Positions 27,151 through 35,228 of a stretch of 64,000 nt of DNA are shown piece after piece; within the stretch, counting starts at the first letter, position 1; each line of letters begins with the position of its first letter. The translations under genes and the position numbers were made by a program. The stretch is taken from NCBI RefSeq assembly GCF_000429485.1, contig NZ_AUBY01000008.1:248001-312000 (forward strand), in the 5' to 3' direction. This DNA is from Aliagarivorans marinus DSM 23064 (GTDB lineage Bacteria > Pseudomonadota > Gammaproteobacteria > Enterobacterales > Celerinatantimonadaceae). Under the pieces are notes generated by a model, which saw only the letters and a list, made by a program, of their open reading frames with translations, was not told the DNA's origin and searched no databases.

Positions 27151-30100
27151 ACAGAAATCCCAACTCCTGCTTGGCGTTGCTCGGTCAAAGGCCAAGATGC
27201 TCGAGTATCGTATTCCTGAAGAGCATCACATCAATATCACCCAAGATCCGGCCAAGCTCTTCTCCATCTCGATTGGCTTACTTGGTGACCTTGCGGCTGC
27301 TATAAGCCGAGAGGAGTCAGATCCCGATTATCTAGCAGAGATGAAAACCAATCTGATATTTTCCGCACGCTTCTTTGACTCCTACCTCCAGTCAAAGCTA
27401 AACGAGACACTTGATCCCTACCTCATGCTTCTTGGCTCTGCTTCATATTATTTGTGCGATCTTCCAGGAAGTGCGGCAGTTTTGGCAAACCAGGCAACAG
27501 CATTGAGACCGGAAGAAGACCCACACTCAATGGGTCGTTTCCTGAGATACCTACTAGCGCCTAATAAATATACGCCCCCGGATGAACCGGCCACCAATAT
27601 TGATGCATATTTTTTTGATAGATATTCTCTTATTGCAAATTATTATAAGTATCTGTTCATCGATTCGTCGCTGGACTATTTTGATTTCCAATTCATCAAG
27701 AGCAAAATAATTGGTTGGGCAAAGGATATTCGTGATGTTTCGTACAAGATAGGGGGAGCAAGACAGCTTCTCATCGCTGATATAGTTTGCGCAATTGTTA
27801 TAACCAAAATCAAAAATTCAGTTTGGGAGTGTCTGCCAAAATACTCAGGCCTTAGTTTGGACGTTTGGTATTCGGCCATTGCAAAGCGGGGGGCAATTAA
27901 AGAGTTCTGGCCTGCGCAACACCTTTTGGGCAAGGCAGATGTTCTTAAAGGCGAGTCTGCCATCGTTCAAATGCCTACAAGCGCTGGCAAAACGAAGGCA
28001 ACGGAACTGATCCTTCGAAGCGCTTTTCTGGCCGAGCGTGTTTCGTTGGCCATCATCATCGCCCCGTTCAGAGCGCTGTGCCATGAGATCAAGAACAGTC
28101 TCGTTGAGGCGTTCCACAATGAAGCCACCAAGGTAGATGAATTGTCCGATGCCCTACAGACCGATTTCGAGATTGCCGAGCTCTTGGGACACCAACAAAT
28201 CCTGGTCGTAACCCCTGAGAAGCTGCTCTACGTCCTTCGGCACGCTCCGGAAATGGCTGCCCACGTTGGCCTGTTAGTCTTTGATGAAGGACACCAGTTT
28301 GACAGTGGCACCCGAGGCATCACATACGAGCTGCTCCTAACATCGCTACGATCTATGATTCCCGAAGATGCCCAGAAGATACTGATCTCAGCGGTCATCA
28401 GCAATGCTGAAGCTGTTGGAGAATGGCTGAACGGCGAGCCCAATGTCGTCGAAGGCACAACCCTGATTCCCACTTTCAGGTCAGTCGGGTTCGTGAGCTG
28501 GCTCGATCAATTAGGAAGAATCGAGTACGTTGACAGTCGTGATGCCGAACAAGGCGAATTTTTTGTTCCGAGGGTTATTGAAAAATTCAATCTCGGGAGA
28601 AGAGGCAGAGAGCAGAAAGATCGTCACTTTCCAGAGAAGGACGATAGCCAGGCCATTGCACTCTATCTCGGTATAAAACTGGCTACTAATGGAAGCATCG
28701 CCATCTTCTGTGGCAAAAAGTCAACAGCGACAAGCATTTGTGAAAAAGCGGTGGAACTCATTGATCGTGGCATTCCGCTTCTACTCCCACAAGAATTCTC
28801 AGACCGAAGGGAGGTTGAACGGCTGCATAACCTCCATGTTGCGAATCTTGGAACTGACGCATCGGCCTCAATGAGTGCTGAGCATGGCATATTTTCTCAT
28901 CATGGTAATACACCCCATGGCATCCGCCTTTCAGTGGAACACGCTATGCGTGAAAACCTAGTACGGTTCGTTGTTTGCACCTCCACACTGGCGCAAGGCG
29001 TAAATCTTCCAATCCGTTATCTCATTGTTACCAGTGTCTACCAGGGTATGGAGCGCATCAAAGTTCGGGATTTTCATAACCTCATAGGTCGAGCGGGTCG
29101 AGCCGGGATGCATACTGAAGGCAGCATCTTGTTTGCAGACCCTATTGTGTATGACAAGCGACGCAACCGAAAAGACGGCTGGCGGTGGCATATAGTCAAG
29201 GAGCTGCTTGATCCAACCAAGTCAGAGGAATGCGCAAGCAGCCTCTTTCAACTTATCCCTCTGGTTATCCGGAATGACCGTACCAAGTCAAAAGACAAAA
29301 AGAATCATTCGTTGACATGGGATATCCTGTCTTTTGCCAAAGCTCATATAGCCGGGTGGGATTCCTTGAATGGAGTTATCAAAAAGATTGCTAAACAATA
29401 CGGCGGAAACGGTTTCACTGTCGATACGGTGAAACCGCAATTCGAATTTTTCAGCCTGACTCTCGCCTCCGTCGAAGGCTTTCTTCTCTCCAACTGGGAT
29501 GCTGTTGATAATGGTCTTAAGGAAGCAGACATTGCTAATCTCGCGGAACAGACATTGGCGTATTTCTTGGCTGATGATGAGAAACGGGAGCAGATTCAAG
29601 AATTGTTTAAGCTTCTGGCTGAAAACATATCAGAGAATATTACAGACGTTAATCGGCGTAAGGTGTTTGGCAAAACACTCTATGGTGTCAATGATGCTAA
29701 GGCGATTGAAACGTGGGTTAAAGATAACGCTGATGAACTTATTGCAGCTCCAAATGGAGACGAATTTATCGATCTCGTATGGCCGTTAATAACGGGGCAT
29801 ATACATAATAAAGCTTTCAATAATTTCGACAATAAGGACGTCCTGAAAGAAATCACGAAGAAGTGGATTTCAGGATCTCCATTTAACCAACTTTTCCGAA
29901 TTGCCGACAGTAACAAGTGCAAGATCGGTAAAGGAAAGAGGCCCAGGAAAGTCAAAATCGAAAATATCATAGATATCTGCGAGGGCGGGCTTGCCTATGA
30001 TGGGGCTCTTCTCGTGAGTGCATTGTGTGAATTTTTAGAAATGCTGGATCGCGAAGGAACAGGTGACCCGATTAATCGTCTCCAGCTTTTCCAAAAGCAA

Positions 30101-30319
30101 CTGAAATATGGTCTGCCGACCGAAACCACTATTGTTCTCTACGAGCTTGGCTTTTCTGACCGCGTCATCGCTCAGGACCTTTCCACATCCTTAAACTTGG
30201 CTGCGACTCAAAAGAAAGATATCGTGAAGGCACTGAAACAAGGCAGGGACGAAACTAATGCGGTGATGGAGAAATACCCAAGCTATTTCCAAGAGCGAAT
30301 GAACGAGAAATTGGGCTAA
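27140..30319 (+). CDS. hamB: Hachiman defence helicase HamB
   Basis: A 1059-residue superfamily 2 helicase. The N-terminal ~265 residues are helical and family-specific. The core has motif I MPTSAGKT (K284), motif II DEGH (residues 382-385), and a motif VI region LIGRAGRAG near residue 650; the C-terminal ~350 residues are a helical HamB-type extension. I chose ATG 27140, which has AGAGGG six bases upstream, over the ATG ten codons earlier. It overlaps hamA by 11 bp, so the two are coupled. HamB is the sensing helicase that licenses the HamA nuclease in known systems. Confidence 0.92.
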   Translation: MRPEQKSQLLLGVARSKAKMLEYRIPEEHHINITQDPAKLFSISIGLLGDLAAAISREESDPDYLAEMKTNLIFSARFFDSYLQSKLNETLDPYLMLLGSASYYLCDLPGSAAVLANQATALRPEEDPHSMGRFLRYLLAPNKYTPPDEPATNIDAYFFDRYSLIANYYKYLFIDSSLDYFDFQFIKSKIIGWAKDIRDVSYKIGGARQLLIADIVCAIVITKIKNSVWECLPKYSGLSLDVWYSAIAKRGAIKEFWPAQHLLGKADVLKGESAIVQMPTSAGKTKATELILRSAFLAERVSLAIIIAPFRALCHEIKNSLVEAFHNEATKVDELSDALQTDFEIAELLGHQQILVVTPEKLLYVLRHAPEMAAHVGLLVFDEGHQFDSGTRGITYELLLTSLRSMIPEDAQKILISAVISNAEAVGEWLNGEPNVVEGTTLIPTFRSVGFVSWLDQLGRIEYVDSRDAEQGEFFVPRVIEKFNLGRRGREQKDRHFPEKDDSQAIALYLGIKLATNGSIAIFCGKKSTATSICEKAVELIDRGIPLLLPQEFSDRREVERLHNLHVANLGTDASASMSAEHGIFSHHGNTPHGIRLSVEHAMRENLVRFVVCTSTLAQGVNLPIRYLIVTSVYQGMERIKVRDFHNLIGRAGRAGMHTEGSILFADPIVYDKRRNRKDGWRWHIVKELLDPTKSEECASSLFQLIPLVIRNDRTKSKDKKNHSLTWDILSFAKAHIAGWDSLNGVIKKIAKQYGGNGFTVDTVKPQFEFFSLTLASVEGFLLSNWDAVDNGLKEADIANLAEQTLAYFLADDEKREQIQELFKLLAENISENITDVNRRKVFGKTLYGVNDAKAIETWVKDNADELIAAPNGDEFIDLVWPLITGHIHNKAFNNFDNKDVLKEITKKWISGSPFNQLFRIADSNKCKIGKGKRPRKVKIENIIDICEGGLAYDGALLVSALCEFLEMLDREGTGDPINRLQLFQKQLKYGLPTETTIVLYELGFSDRVIAQDLSTSLNLAATQKKDIVKALKQGRDETNAVMEKYPSYFQERMNEKLG

Positions 30320-30434
30320 GAAGCAAAGGCAGGCGGACACATAAATGCTCTGCTGCTTTGGGCGTCAAACTCCCAGCCTCTAACTCTCTTCTGTCCAGTT
30401 CCAAGTTACGACCCTTTCAGAACACTCGAACCAA

Positions 30435-31151
30435 CTACACCTTATCCGAACTCCCCTGCTCCAGCGCAGCGCCTTTCTTCACCCCAAGATAAGCCGCTCC
30501 GACCAACAGTGCACTAAAGCTGGAAAGCAGGTGGTTCACAAACACCGCCAACACTTTCATTGAGGGGTTTCTTGCCTCTGGAGCCAGCACACCTAGCAGC
30601 AAACGCCCGGCCTCAAAGCAAAGGCCGATGCCCCATAGTGGCAATAGGTAAGCGTAGATCATCCGTTTAACTTGTTCGTTATCGATATCGCCGTGCTCCA
30701 CTAGATAGGGCACGGTAAGCAGCAAGGGGAACATCACGCTGCGGGTGAACAGGCCGCTTAGTACGGTCAGGCCTTGACCTTCGCCCCAGTAAAGTAACTC
30801 GGCCAGCCCAGAGCCGGCTAGCACGCCTGCAACTGGGATGGTCACCGCCACCGACATCAGGGAATAGAGCACCATAATCAGCGCGGCGCGTATATATAGT
30901 GCTTGGTTGGCGCGTAAGGTCGGCTGCGACAAACCGAGCAGCAGGCAGGCACAGTTCACAAACAGCACGGCGGGGGCGTAGATACTGCCTACCAGAGATT
31001 GAACCCATACGATGAACGGGTACTGAAAGCCCATCACCGAGGGTAACCAGCACAGCATCAAGATCAGCAGTGGCGGGGTAATAGCGGCAAGCAGCTCACG
31101 AAACCTAAGGCCTACCACCATGACACTTACTGCGAATACTTTAATGACCAT
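30435..31151 (-). CDS. Inner-membrane protein of unknown function
   Basis: A 238-residue protein with about six hydrophobic segments spread along its length and a short charged C-terminus. I do not recognise a family. Conserved-looking features are a polar interruption YWGEGQG between the third and fourth segments and VEHGDIDNEQVKRM after the fourth. The ATG is preceded by AAGGAG. It lies just beyond hamB but in the opposite direction and has normal core composition, so it is outside the island. A perfect 16-bp palindrome lies 80 bp upstream. Confidence 0.7.
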   Translation of the reverse strand: MVIKVFAVSVMVVGLRFRELLAAITPPLLILMLCWLPSVMGFQYPFIVWVQSLVGSIYAPAVLFVNCACLLLGLSQPTLRANQALYIRAALIMVLYSLMSVAVTIPVAGVLAGSGLAELLYWGEGQGLTVLSGLFTRSVMFPLLLTVPYLVEHGDIDNEQVKRMIYAYLLPLWGIGLCFEAGRLLLGVLAPEARNPSMKVLAVFVNHLLSSFSALLVGAAYLGVKKGAALEQGSSDKV

Positions 31152-31230
31152 CCTTGTGCACTCCTTGTCTGCTGACCCGATGCCAAACAGCAGGCATCGT
31201 TACCAATAGATATCAGGGAGCTGATATACA

Positions 31231-31246
31231 GTTATTGCGCAATAAC
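31231..31246. promoter_or_regulatory. Perfect 16-bp palindrome, candidate operator
   Basis: GTTATTGCGCAATAAC is a perfect palindrome in the intergenic region, 80 bp upstream of the minus-strand membrane-protein gene. Its size and symmetry fit a site for a dimeric regulator. No regulator gene is adjacent. Confidence 0.4.
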
Positions 31247-31407
31247 AAACCTTACCGCCTCCGCACTGGCGTAGATGCAAAGTTGCAGTCGGTATCACAG
31301 ATTCGTTTTCGCTAGATTCATTTTTCTATGGCATTGAAACAAGCTGCTTTTTTGAACGACTCTGGTTATAGTGAGTCTCAGGCAATCACGCCAACCAAGG
31401 AAACAGC

Positions 31408-31506
31408 ATGACCCACCCACTGAATCGCAACCTCAACGCTTGGCCAACTCGCGGGTTTGCTATTGCCGACGCTTTCAGTAGTAGAAGGTTCAGTTTGAAT
31501 CGCTAG
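31408..31506 (+). CDS. Leader ORF 1 (32 codons), candidate attenuator peptide
   Basis: ATG 31408 follows an AAGGA site by seven bases and opens a 32-residue frame ending TAG. Near its end, five of six consecutive codons are AGU AGU AGA AGG (UUC) AGU (31477-31494), encoding SSRRFS. These are the codons read by tRNA-Ser(GCU) and tRNA-Arg(UCU), whose genes lie about 430 bp downstream. Right after the stop come a hairpin (31518-31537) and an intrinsic terminator (31562-31592). This layout is that of a transcription-attenuation leader, not of a stable protein. A second unit with the same logic follows at 31748. Confidence 0.65.
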   Translation: MTHPLNRNLNAWPTRGFAIADAFSSRRFSLNR

Positions 31507-31517
31507 GTCTTCGGCTA

Positions 31518-31592
31518 TTTCGGGGGCCTCCCCGAAAGGTCATTCTAAGCTGCGCGTGAAGAAGCTTTTTGGGGAACCAAGAAGCTTTTTTT
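31518..31592 (+). terminator. Attenuator-like hairpin pair after leader ORF 1
   Basis: Hairpin A pairs 31518-31525 with 31530-31537 (TTTCGGGG/CCCCGAAA). The terminator pairs 31562-31572 with 31577-31587 around a GGAA loop, followed by T5. The right arm of hairpin A (31529-31537) can pair instead with 31567-31575, which overlaps the left arm and loop of the terminator. The two structures would exclude each other, as in an antiterminator/terminator switch. Confidence 0.65.
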
Positions 31593-31674
31593 ATGCCTTT
31601 CTCCCGGTAGGGAATTACTCACCCAGAGTAAACTTAAATCATTGTTTTTATTGCATTTAATTTCGACAAACCGC

Positions 31675-31702
31675 TTGACAGAGCGTGTTCTGGGTATCTA
31701 AG
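31675..31702 (+). promoter_or_regulatory. Sigma-70 promoter of leader unit 2 and the tRNA genes
   Basis: A perfect -35 box TTGACA (31675-31680) and a weaker -10 box TCTAAG (31697-31702) are 16 bp apart. Transcription would start near 31709, run through leader ORF 2 and its hairpins, and reach tRNA-Arg at 31939 only if the terminator is read through. Confidence 0.6.
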
Positions 31703-31747
31703 GTAAAAACACATTCAGACGAAACAAAAGCGAACCAGGCACTTGTT

Positions 31748-31852
31748 ATGACTCACTCAACCACCACCTACATGCTTGATTGTACTCACCTACTTCTTAG
31801 GGCGAGTCGCGTGTTGAGTAGTCGGCTCACAGACAGGCTTAGATCTTCTTAA
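31748..31852 (+). CDS. Leader ORF 2 (34 codons), candidate attenuator peptide
   Basis: ATG 31748 opens a 34-residue frame ending TAA, with a weak AGG site nine bases upstream. Its second half carries AGG (31799), AGU (31805), AGU AGU (31817-31822), AGG (31835) and AGA (31841): six codons for tRNA-Arg(UCU) or tRNA-Ser(GCU), the two tRNAs encoded 87 bp further on. Both leader peptides begin MTH but are otherwise unlike in sequence, so the shared codon choice is not explained by a recent copy. A hairpin and a terminator follow directly. Confidence 0.65.
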   Translation: MTHSTTTYMLDCTHLLLRASRVLSSRLTDRLRSS

Positions 31853-31857
31853 TACAA

Positions 31858-31920
31858 GGGGATCGTCCCCAACACTCTTTGCGATAAGCGGCTTATTGGG
31901 GAACTGATAAGCCGTTTTCT
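31858..31920 (+). terminator. Attenuator-like hairpin pair between leader ORF 2 and tRNA-Arg
   Basis: Hairpin A pairs 31858-31862 with 31866-31870 (GGGGA/TCCCC). The terminator pairs CGGCTTAT (31889-31896) with ATAAGCCG (31907-31914), followed by TTTTCTTT. TCCCCAA (31866-31872) can pair perfectly with TTGGGGA (31896-31902) in the terminator arm and loop, making an alternative helix. The terminator ends only about 20 bp before the mature tRNA-Arg 5' end, so it can control tRNA transcription. Confidence 0.7.
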
Positions 31921-31938
31921 TTATAGCCTAACAAGTTA

Positions 31939-32014
31939 GCCCGCTTGGCGCAGTGGATAGCGCAGGGGATTTCTAATCCCCGGGTCCAAGGTTCGAATCC
32001 TTGAGTGGGCGCCA
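31939..32014 (+). tRNA. tRNA-Arg(TCT)
   Basis: 76 nt including an encoded CCA. Acceptor arms GCCCGCT/AGTGGGC pair with one G-T pair. The anticodon stem GGGGA/TCCCC encloses loop TTTCTAA, giving anticodon TCT (reads AGA and AGG). The T-arm has GTTCGAATC. Five bases separate it from the next tRNA, so both come from one transcript. Confidence 0.97.
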
Positions 32015-32019
32015 AATTT

Positions 32020-32108
32020 GGAAACGTGGCCGAGTGGTCGAAGGTGACTCCCTGCTAAGGAGTTGGGCGCATTGCGCCCCAAGAGTTCGAATCTCTTCGT
32101 TTCCGCCA
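32020..32108 (+). tRNA. tRNA-Ser(GCT)
   Basis: 89 nt with the long variable arm of a class II tRNA and an encoded CCA. Acceptor arms GGAAACG/CGTTTCC pair perfectly. The anticodon stem ACTCC/GGAGT encloses CTGCTAA, giving anticodon GCT (reads AGC and AGU). It is the second and last gene of the tRNA pair. Confidence 0.97.
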
Positions 32109-32174
32109 TTTTCTTTGCCGGCCCGCCGAGGTGGAAATGCCATGTTGGCTGCACAGCGGCGGCTAGGCGGTACG

Positions 32175-33317
32175 CTAACTGTGCACCTGCTCCATCAGCT
32201 CGCCCAGCGCTTGGTGCTGAATATCAAGCTGCCCGGCCACGCTATTCATGCCGCTCTTGGTGGCTTCGGCGGTTTCCACCGTTTCAACCATGGTGCTAAG
32301 TAGTGCATCGATGGCGACCTTAGATTTACCCAATTCGTCCATCACCTCGGCCACCTGCCCGGTGATCTTCTCTGCCGCTTCTGAGGAGGTATTGGCCAGC
32401 ACCTTTACCTGCTCCGCCACCACCGAGAAACCGCGCCCCGCCTCACCGGCTCTGGCCGCTTCAATGGTGGCATTGAGTGCCAGCAGGTTGGTCTGATTGG
32501 CGATACCTTGGATCTCCACCACCTCTTGGTCGATGCCTTGGCTGATAGTCGCAACGATATTAAACAGCGCCTGCATCTGCTCCAACGAGCTGGCCCCCTG
32601 CTCGGCTTTTTGCTGGGCATTACTGGCGCGCTGCTGCAGCTCGCTGGTTTGTCCCTGGATCTCACCGGCGGTGTGATTAACCTCGGCTATACCGGCTCTG
32701 ACGGCCTCGATCATCTCTGCCTGATGCTGACGCACCGCCTGCATCTCCAACTCTTGGGTCTTGGCTTCGTCTATGTCGATCAACGAGCCAGCGACCCGCA
32801 GTGGCGTACCCTGCGCATCTCGCTTGGTGCCGCCCACCGCTCGATACCAGTGCCAGCCCAGCGTTTTGTGCATACAGCGGTAGCTAATGTCGTAGGCCAC
32901 CGTGCCAGAGCGATCGGCCACATGCGCCTTAAAGGCGTTAACGGTGGCATCCACGTCATCGGGGTGTAGCAGCGAAGACCAGCTATCTACCCGATTGGGA
33001 AAATCCGCTTCATCCCGATAACCGAGTAAGCGGCGAAACTCGTTTGACCAAGTCCAACGGCTCTGCGGATGCAGCGCGTCGGCATCGATAATGACGCAAT
33101 CCCACAGCCCTACGCCAGCGTGGTTTTGATAAAGCTCGAGCTGCTCTTGGTGGTCTTGCGTGGAGCTAAGCTGCTGTTGCAGACGCTGAAACTTGGCTTG
33201 GATCTCGCCCAACAGCCCAGCCATTCGCCCATCACTAGAGGAGGACGGATTCACCGGCTGGTCGTTCACTATATCTTGCAGAGCGGATTCAATCTTGCGG
33301 GTCCCCAATGAAAACAT
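32175..33317 (-). CDS. Soluble PAS-domain methyl-accepting chemotaxis protein
   Basis: A 380-residue chemoreceptor without membrane segments. Residues ~65-190 form a PAS3-type domain ([49 protein letters not shown]). The C-terminal half is a short coiled-coil signalling region with the conserved hairpin tip [20 protein letters not shown] and [14 protein letters not shown] chose ATG 33317 because of a GAAGGAG site; an in-frame GTG five codons earlier is less likely. It probably senses a cytoplasmic ligand or redox state and signals to CheA. It converges on the tRNA genes. Confidence 0.9.
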   Translation of the reverse strand: MFSLGTRKIESALQDIVNDQPVNPSSSSDGRMAGLLGEIQAKFQRLQQQLSSTQDHQEQLELYQNHAGVGLWDCVIIDADALHPQSRWTWSNEFRRLLGYRDEADFPNRVDSWSSLLHPDDVDATVNAFKAHVADRSGTVAYDISYRCMHKTLGWHWYRAVGGTKRDAQGTPLRVAGSLIDIDEAKTQELEMQAVRQHQAEMIEAVRAGIAEVNHTAGEIQGQTSELQQRASNAQQKAEQGASSLEQMQALFNIVATISQGIDQEVVEIQGIANQTNLLALNATIEAARAGEAGRGFSVVAEQVKVLANTSSEAAEKITGQVAEVMDELGKSKVAIDALLSTMVETVETAEATKSGMNSVAGQLDIQHQALGELMEQVHS

Positions 33318-33414
33318 CCTGTTCTCCTTCACGCAGTTCGCTGAAAAAAGGTCAGCCCAGCATGGCTGGGCCGATAATGACAGAATAGTAAATAGACGGG
33401 ATTTTGGAAAAAAC

Positions 33415-34608
33415 TTAGTGACCGAGGCTGCTCAGATACTGCAGCCAGCTGGCAGAAGAGTCCGAAGGCTTAAGCCGATGGGCCTGCTCGGCCACCTCTT
33501 TGGCCGATTTAAAATGCTCCAGCCGGAACAGCACCTGCACCTTGGCCAGCAGTTGCTCTGCTGTCGGCTCCGGCAATCGTTCTAAGGCAGCAAGCGCTAG
33601 CTGATGATGATTCTGCTGGGCCAGCAAACGGCCATAGTTCCAGGCGTAGCTTGCGTCCTTATCACTGGCGCGCTGCCAGAACGCCAAGGCCTTGTCCCAT
33701 TCACGGGCTTGCTGCCAATAGCGCGCTTGGCTCACGATCAGTTCGATATCGCTGTCGGCCTCAGGTAAACGTGCCAGCACCTTGGCGGCCTGCTCGGGGA
33801 TCCGCTGGTTGGCGTAGAGCTGGCTCAGGCTTCGCAGCTCTTGCTCGCTGAGTGTATGCCCGGCCCGCTCCATCTGTTGCAAGCTGGCTAATGCCGCTTT
33901 GGGCTGCTCTAGCCGCAGGTACAGGCTGGTTTGCTGTTGCCACCATACCGCTTGGTCGAGATGGCGGGCTAACAAACGCTGGGTGGTCTTAAGCGCACCG
34001 TTCCAGTCAGAGAGCTGTATCTGCGCGTTTAACCGCATATTCAGGGCCGAGGTTTCAGGAGAGTCGACCATGACCTCGTAGGCATCGACACTACCCAGTA
34101 ACTGTTGCCACTGTTCTTGTTGATAAAAGGCCTGAGTCAGACGTAGCTGCCAGCTAGCGCGCTGCTGCTGAGTGGGCTCTGGCTCACCCTGCCAGTCCAA
34201 CAAAGACTGATAGCGAGCCTGGGCTTCGGCGAAATCGCCACTGTTGAGGCTGACATCTGCGAGGTTTTGTAGCGCTTGTTGCAAAGTAGCGCCTTCCAGC
34301 ACACTGGCTTCAACAGCCAGTTTCCAGCTAGCGAGGGCTTGCTCTGGCTGCTCGGTGCGCCAGTAAAAAATACCTAAAAGGTGCTGAACATAGGCTTGGT
34401 CATAGCGACGGCTAGGCTGCAAGCCCTCCAATAACGTGAGCGCTTCATCGAGCTTGTCATCCACGCTAAGTTGATTGGCGCGATGGACCGCACGGGCCAC
34501 CGGAGCCGCTAGCTCATTGGCGTTCACAGGCAAGGTAGTTGCGACAAGGCCTGATAGCATCAACACCATCAATACGCTGCAAGAAACGAGGTCTTTGAAC
34601 TGCTTCAT
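33415..34608 (-). CDS. TPR-repeat protein of the TonB2-type operon
   Basis: A 397-residue exported protein: signal peptide or anchor in the first 30 residues ([12 protein letters not shown]), then repeated helical hairpins with TPR-like spacing across the rest (for example [20 protein letters not shown] and [19 protein letters not shown]). It overlaps the tonB stop by four bases and is the last gene of the operon. Periplasmic TPR proteins commonly close TonB2/TtpC operons in marine gammaproteobacteria and may help assemble the complex; that role is inferred. Confidence 0.8.
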   Translation of the reverse strand: MKQFKDLVSCSVLMVLMLSGLVATTLPVNANELAAPVARAVHRANQLSVDDKLDEALTLLEGLQPSRRYDQAYVQHLLGIFYWRTEQPEQALASWKLAVEASVLEGATLQQALQNLADVSLNSGDFAEAQARYQSLLDWQGEPEPTQQQRASWQLRLTQAFYQQEQWQQLLGSVDAYEVMVDSPETSALNMRLNAQIQLSDWNGALKTTQRLLARHLDQAVWWQQQTSLYLRLEQPKAALASLQQMERAGHTLSEQELRSLSQLYANQRIPEQAAKVLARLPEADSDIELIVSQARYWQQAREWDKALAFWQRASDKDASYAWNYGRLLAQQNHHQLALAALERLPEPTAEQLLAKVQVLFRLEHFKSAKEVAEQAHRLKPSDSSASWLQYLSSLGH

Positions 34609-35228
34609 TTTTGGATATTAAACTCAATCTTGGCGGTTTGACCTACCCGCGCAGTCGCCACGCCATCAACCATCATCGGCTGATACTTCCAACGCTCCAA
34701 CGCCCGGATCGCTTCTCGCTCGAAGACCTTACCCGGCTCCGACTCGGTAATCTGAATATCCACCGGCGAGCCCTTCTCATCGATGGTAAACGACAAGGTG
34801 ACATGCCCTTCAATATTGCGCTGTAGCGCGCGCTGCGGATAACGCGGCTCCACCCGCTGCAGTGGCATCACCTGTTGGTTCTGCGCCACCGCCGCAACCG
34901 GTGGCAAAGAGATCGCCAAGCCACTTACGCTCACATTCATGGCTAGAGACGGCAGATCCGGCATCACCGATTGCGCTACCTGCTGCTCGGTACTGGTGGT
35001 GACCGACTGAGGCTCGGGCGGTGCGATGGGCGGCTCGGGGCGCTCGGGCACACTGCGTTGGCGGCGCTGCAAGGCTTGCTCCTGCTCCACCATAAACATA
35101 TCGAAGCGCACCGGCGCGAGCTGCTCAGGCGGGTGCTCACGCCCTAAATCCACCATCCAGGACATAAACACGAATAGCCCCAAACAGCTGACGGTCGCAA
35201 GTGGCAAGGCAAGCAACAAGCGTCCCAT
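34605..35228 (-). CDS. tonB: TonB-family energy transducer (TonB2 type)
   Basis: A 207-residue protein with one N-terminal membrane anchor, a Pro-rich periplasmic spacer (PERPEPPIAPPEPQ) shorter than in TonB1, and the C-terminal TonB domain (VEPRYPQRALQRNIEGHVTLSF and ERWKYQPMM). It transfers proton-motive-force energy from ExbB/ExbD to outer-membrane receptors. It overlaps exbD by one base and the TPR gene by four. Small size and operon partners mark it as TonB2-like. Confidence 0.92.
   Translation of the reverse strand: MGRLLLALPLATVSCLGLFVFMSWMVDLGREHPPEQLAPVRFDMFMVEQEQALQRRQRSVPERPEPPIAPPEPQSVTTSTEQQVAQSVMPDLPSLAMNVSVSGLAISLPPVAAVAQNQQVMPLQRVEPRYPQRALQRNIEGHVTLSFTIDEKGSPVDIQITESEPGKVFEREAIRALERWKYQPMMVDGVATARVGQTAKIEFNIQK

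Noticed and set aside
31408-31852. Leader ORFs as ordinary small proteins or Arg-rich protamine-like peptides.
   Set aside because: Each is followed within 12 bases of its stop by an attenuator-like hairpin, they share codon choice rather than residues, and Arg content outside the AGR codons is unremarkable. Kept as leader ORFs instead.
31898-31938. A tRNA promoter made from TTGGGG and TTTATA just before tRNA-Arg.
   Set aside because: Spacing (18 bp) is possible but the -35 lies inside the terminator loop and is a poor match. I could not exclude it, and it is named as the refuting test for the attenuation idea.
31939-32108. tRNA genes as an integration site for the Hachiman island.
   Set aside because: The island ends 1.6 kb away, no integrase is present, and I see no repeat of a tRNA 3' end near 26.0 or 30.4 kb.
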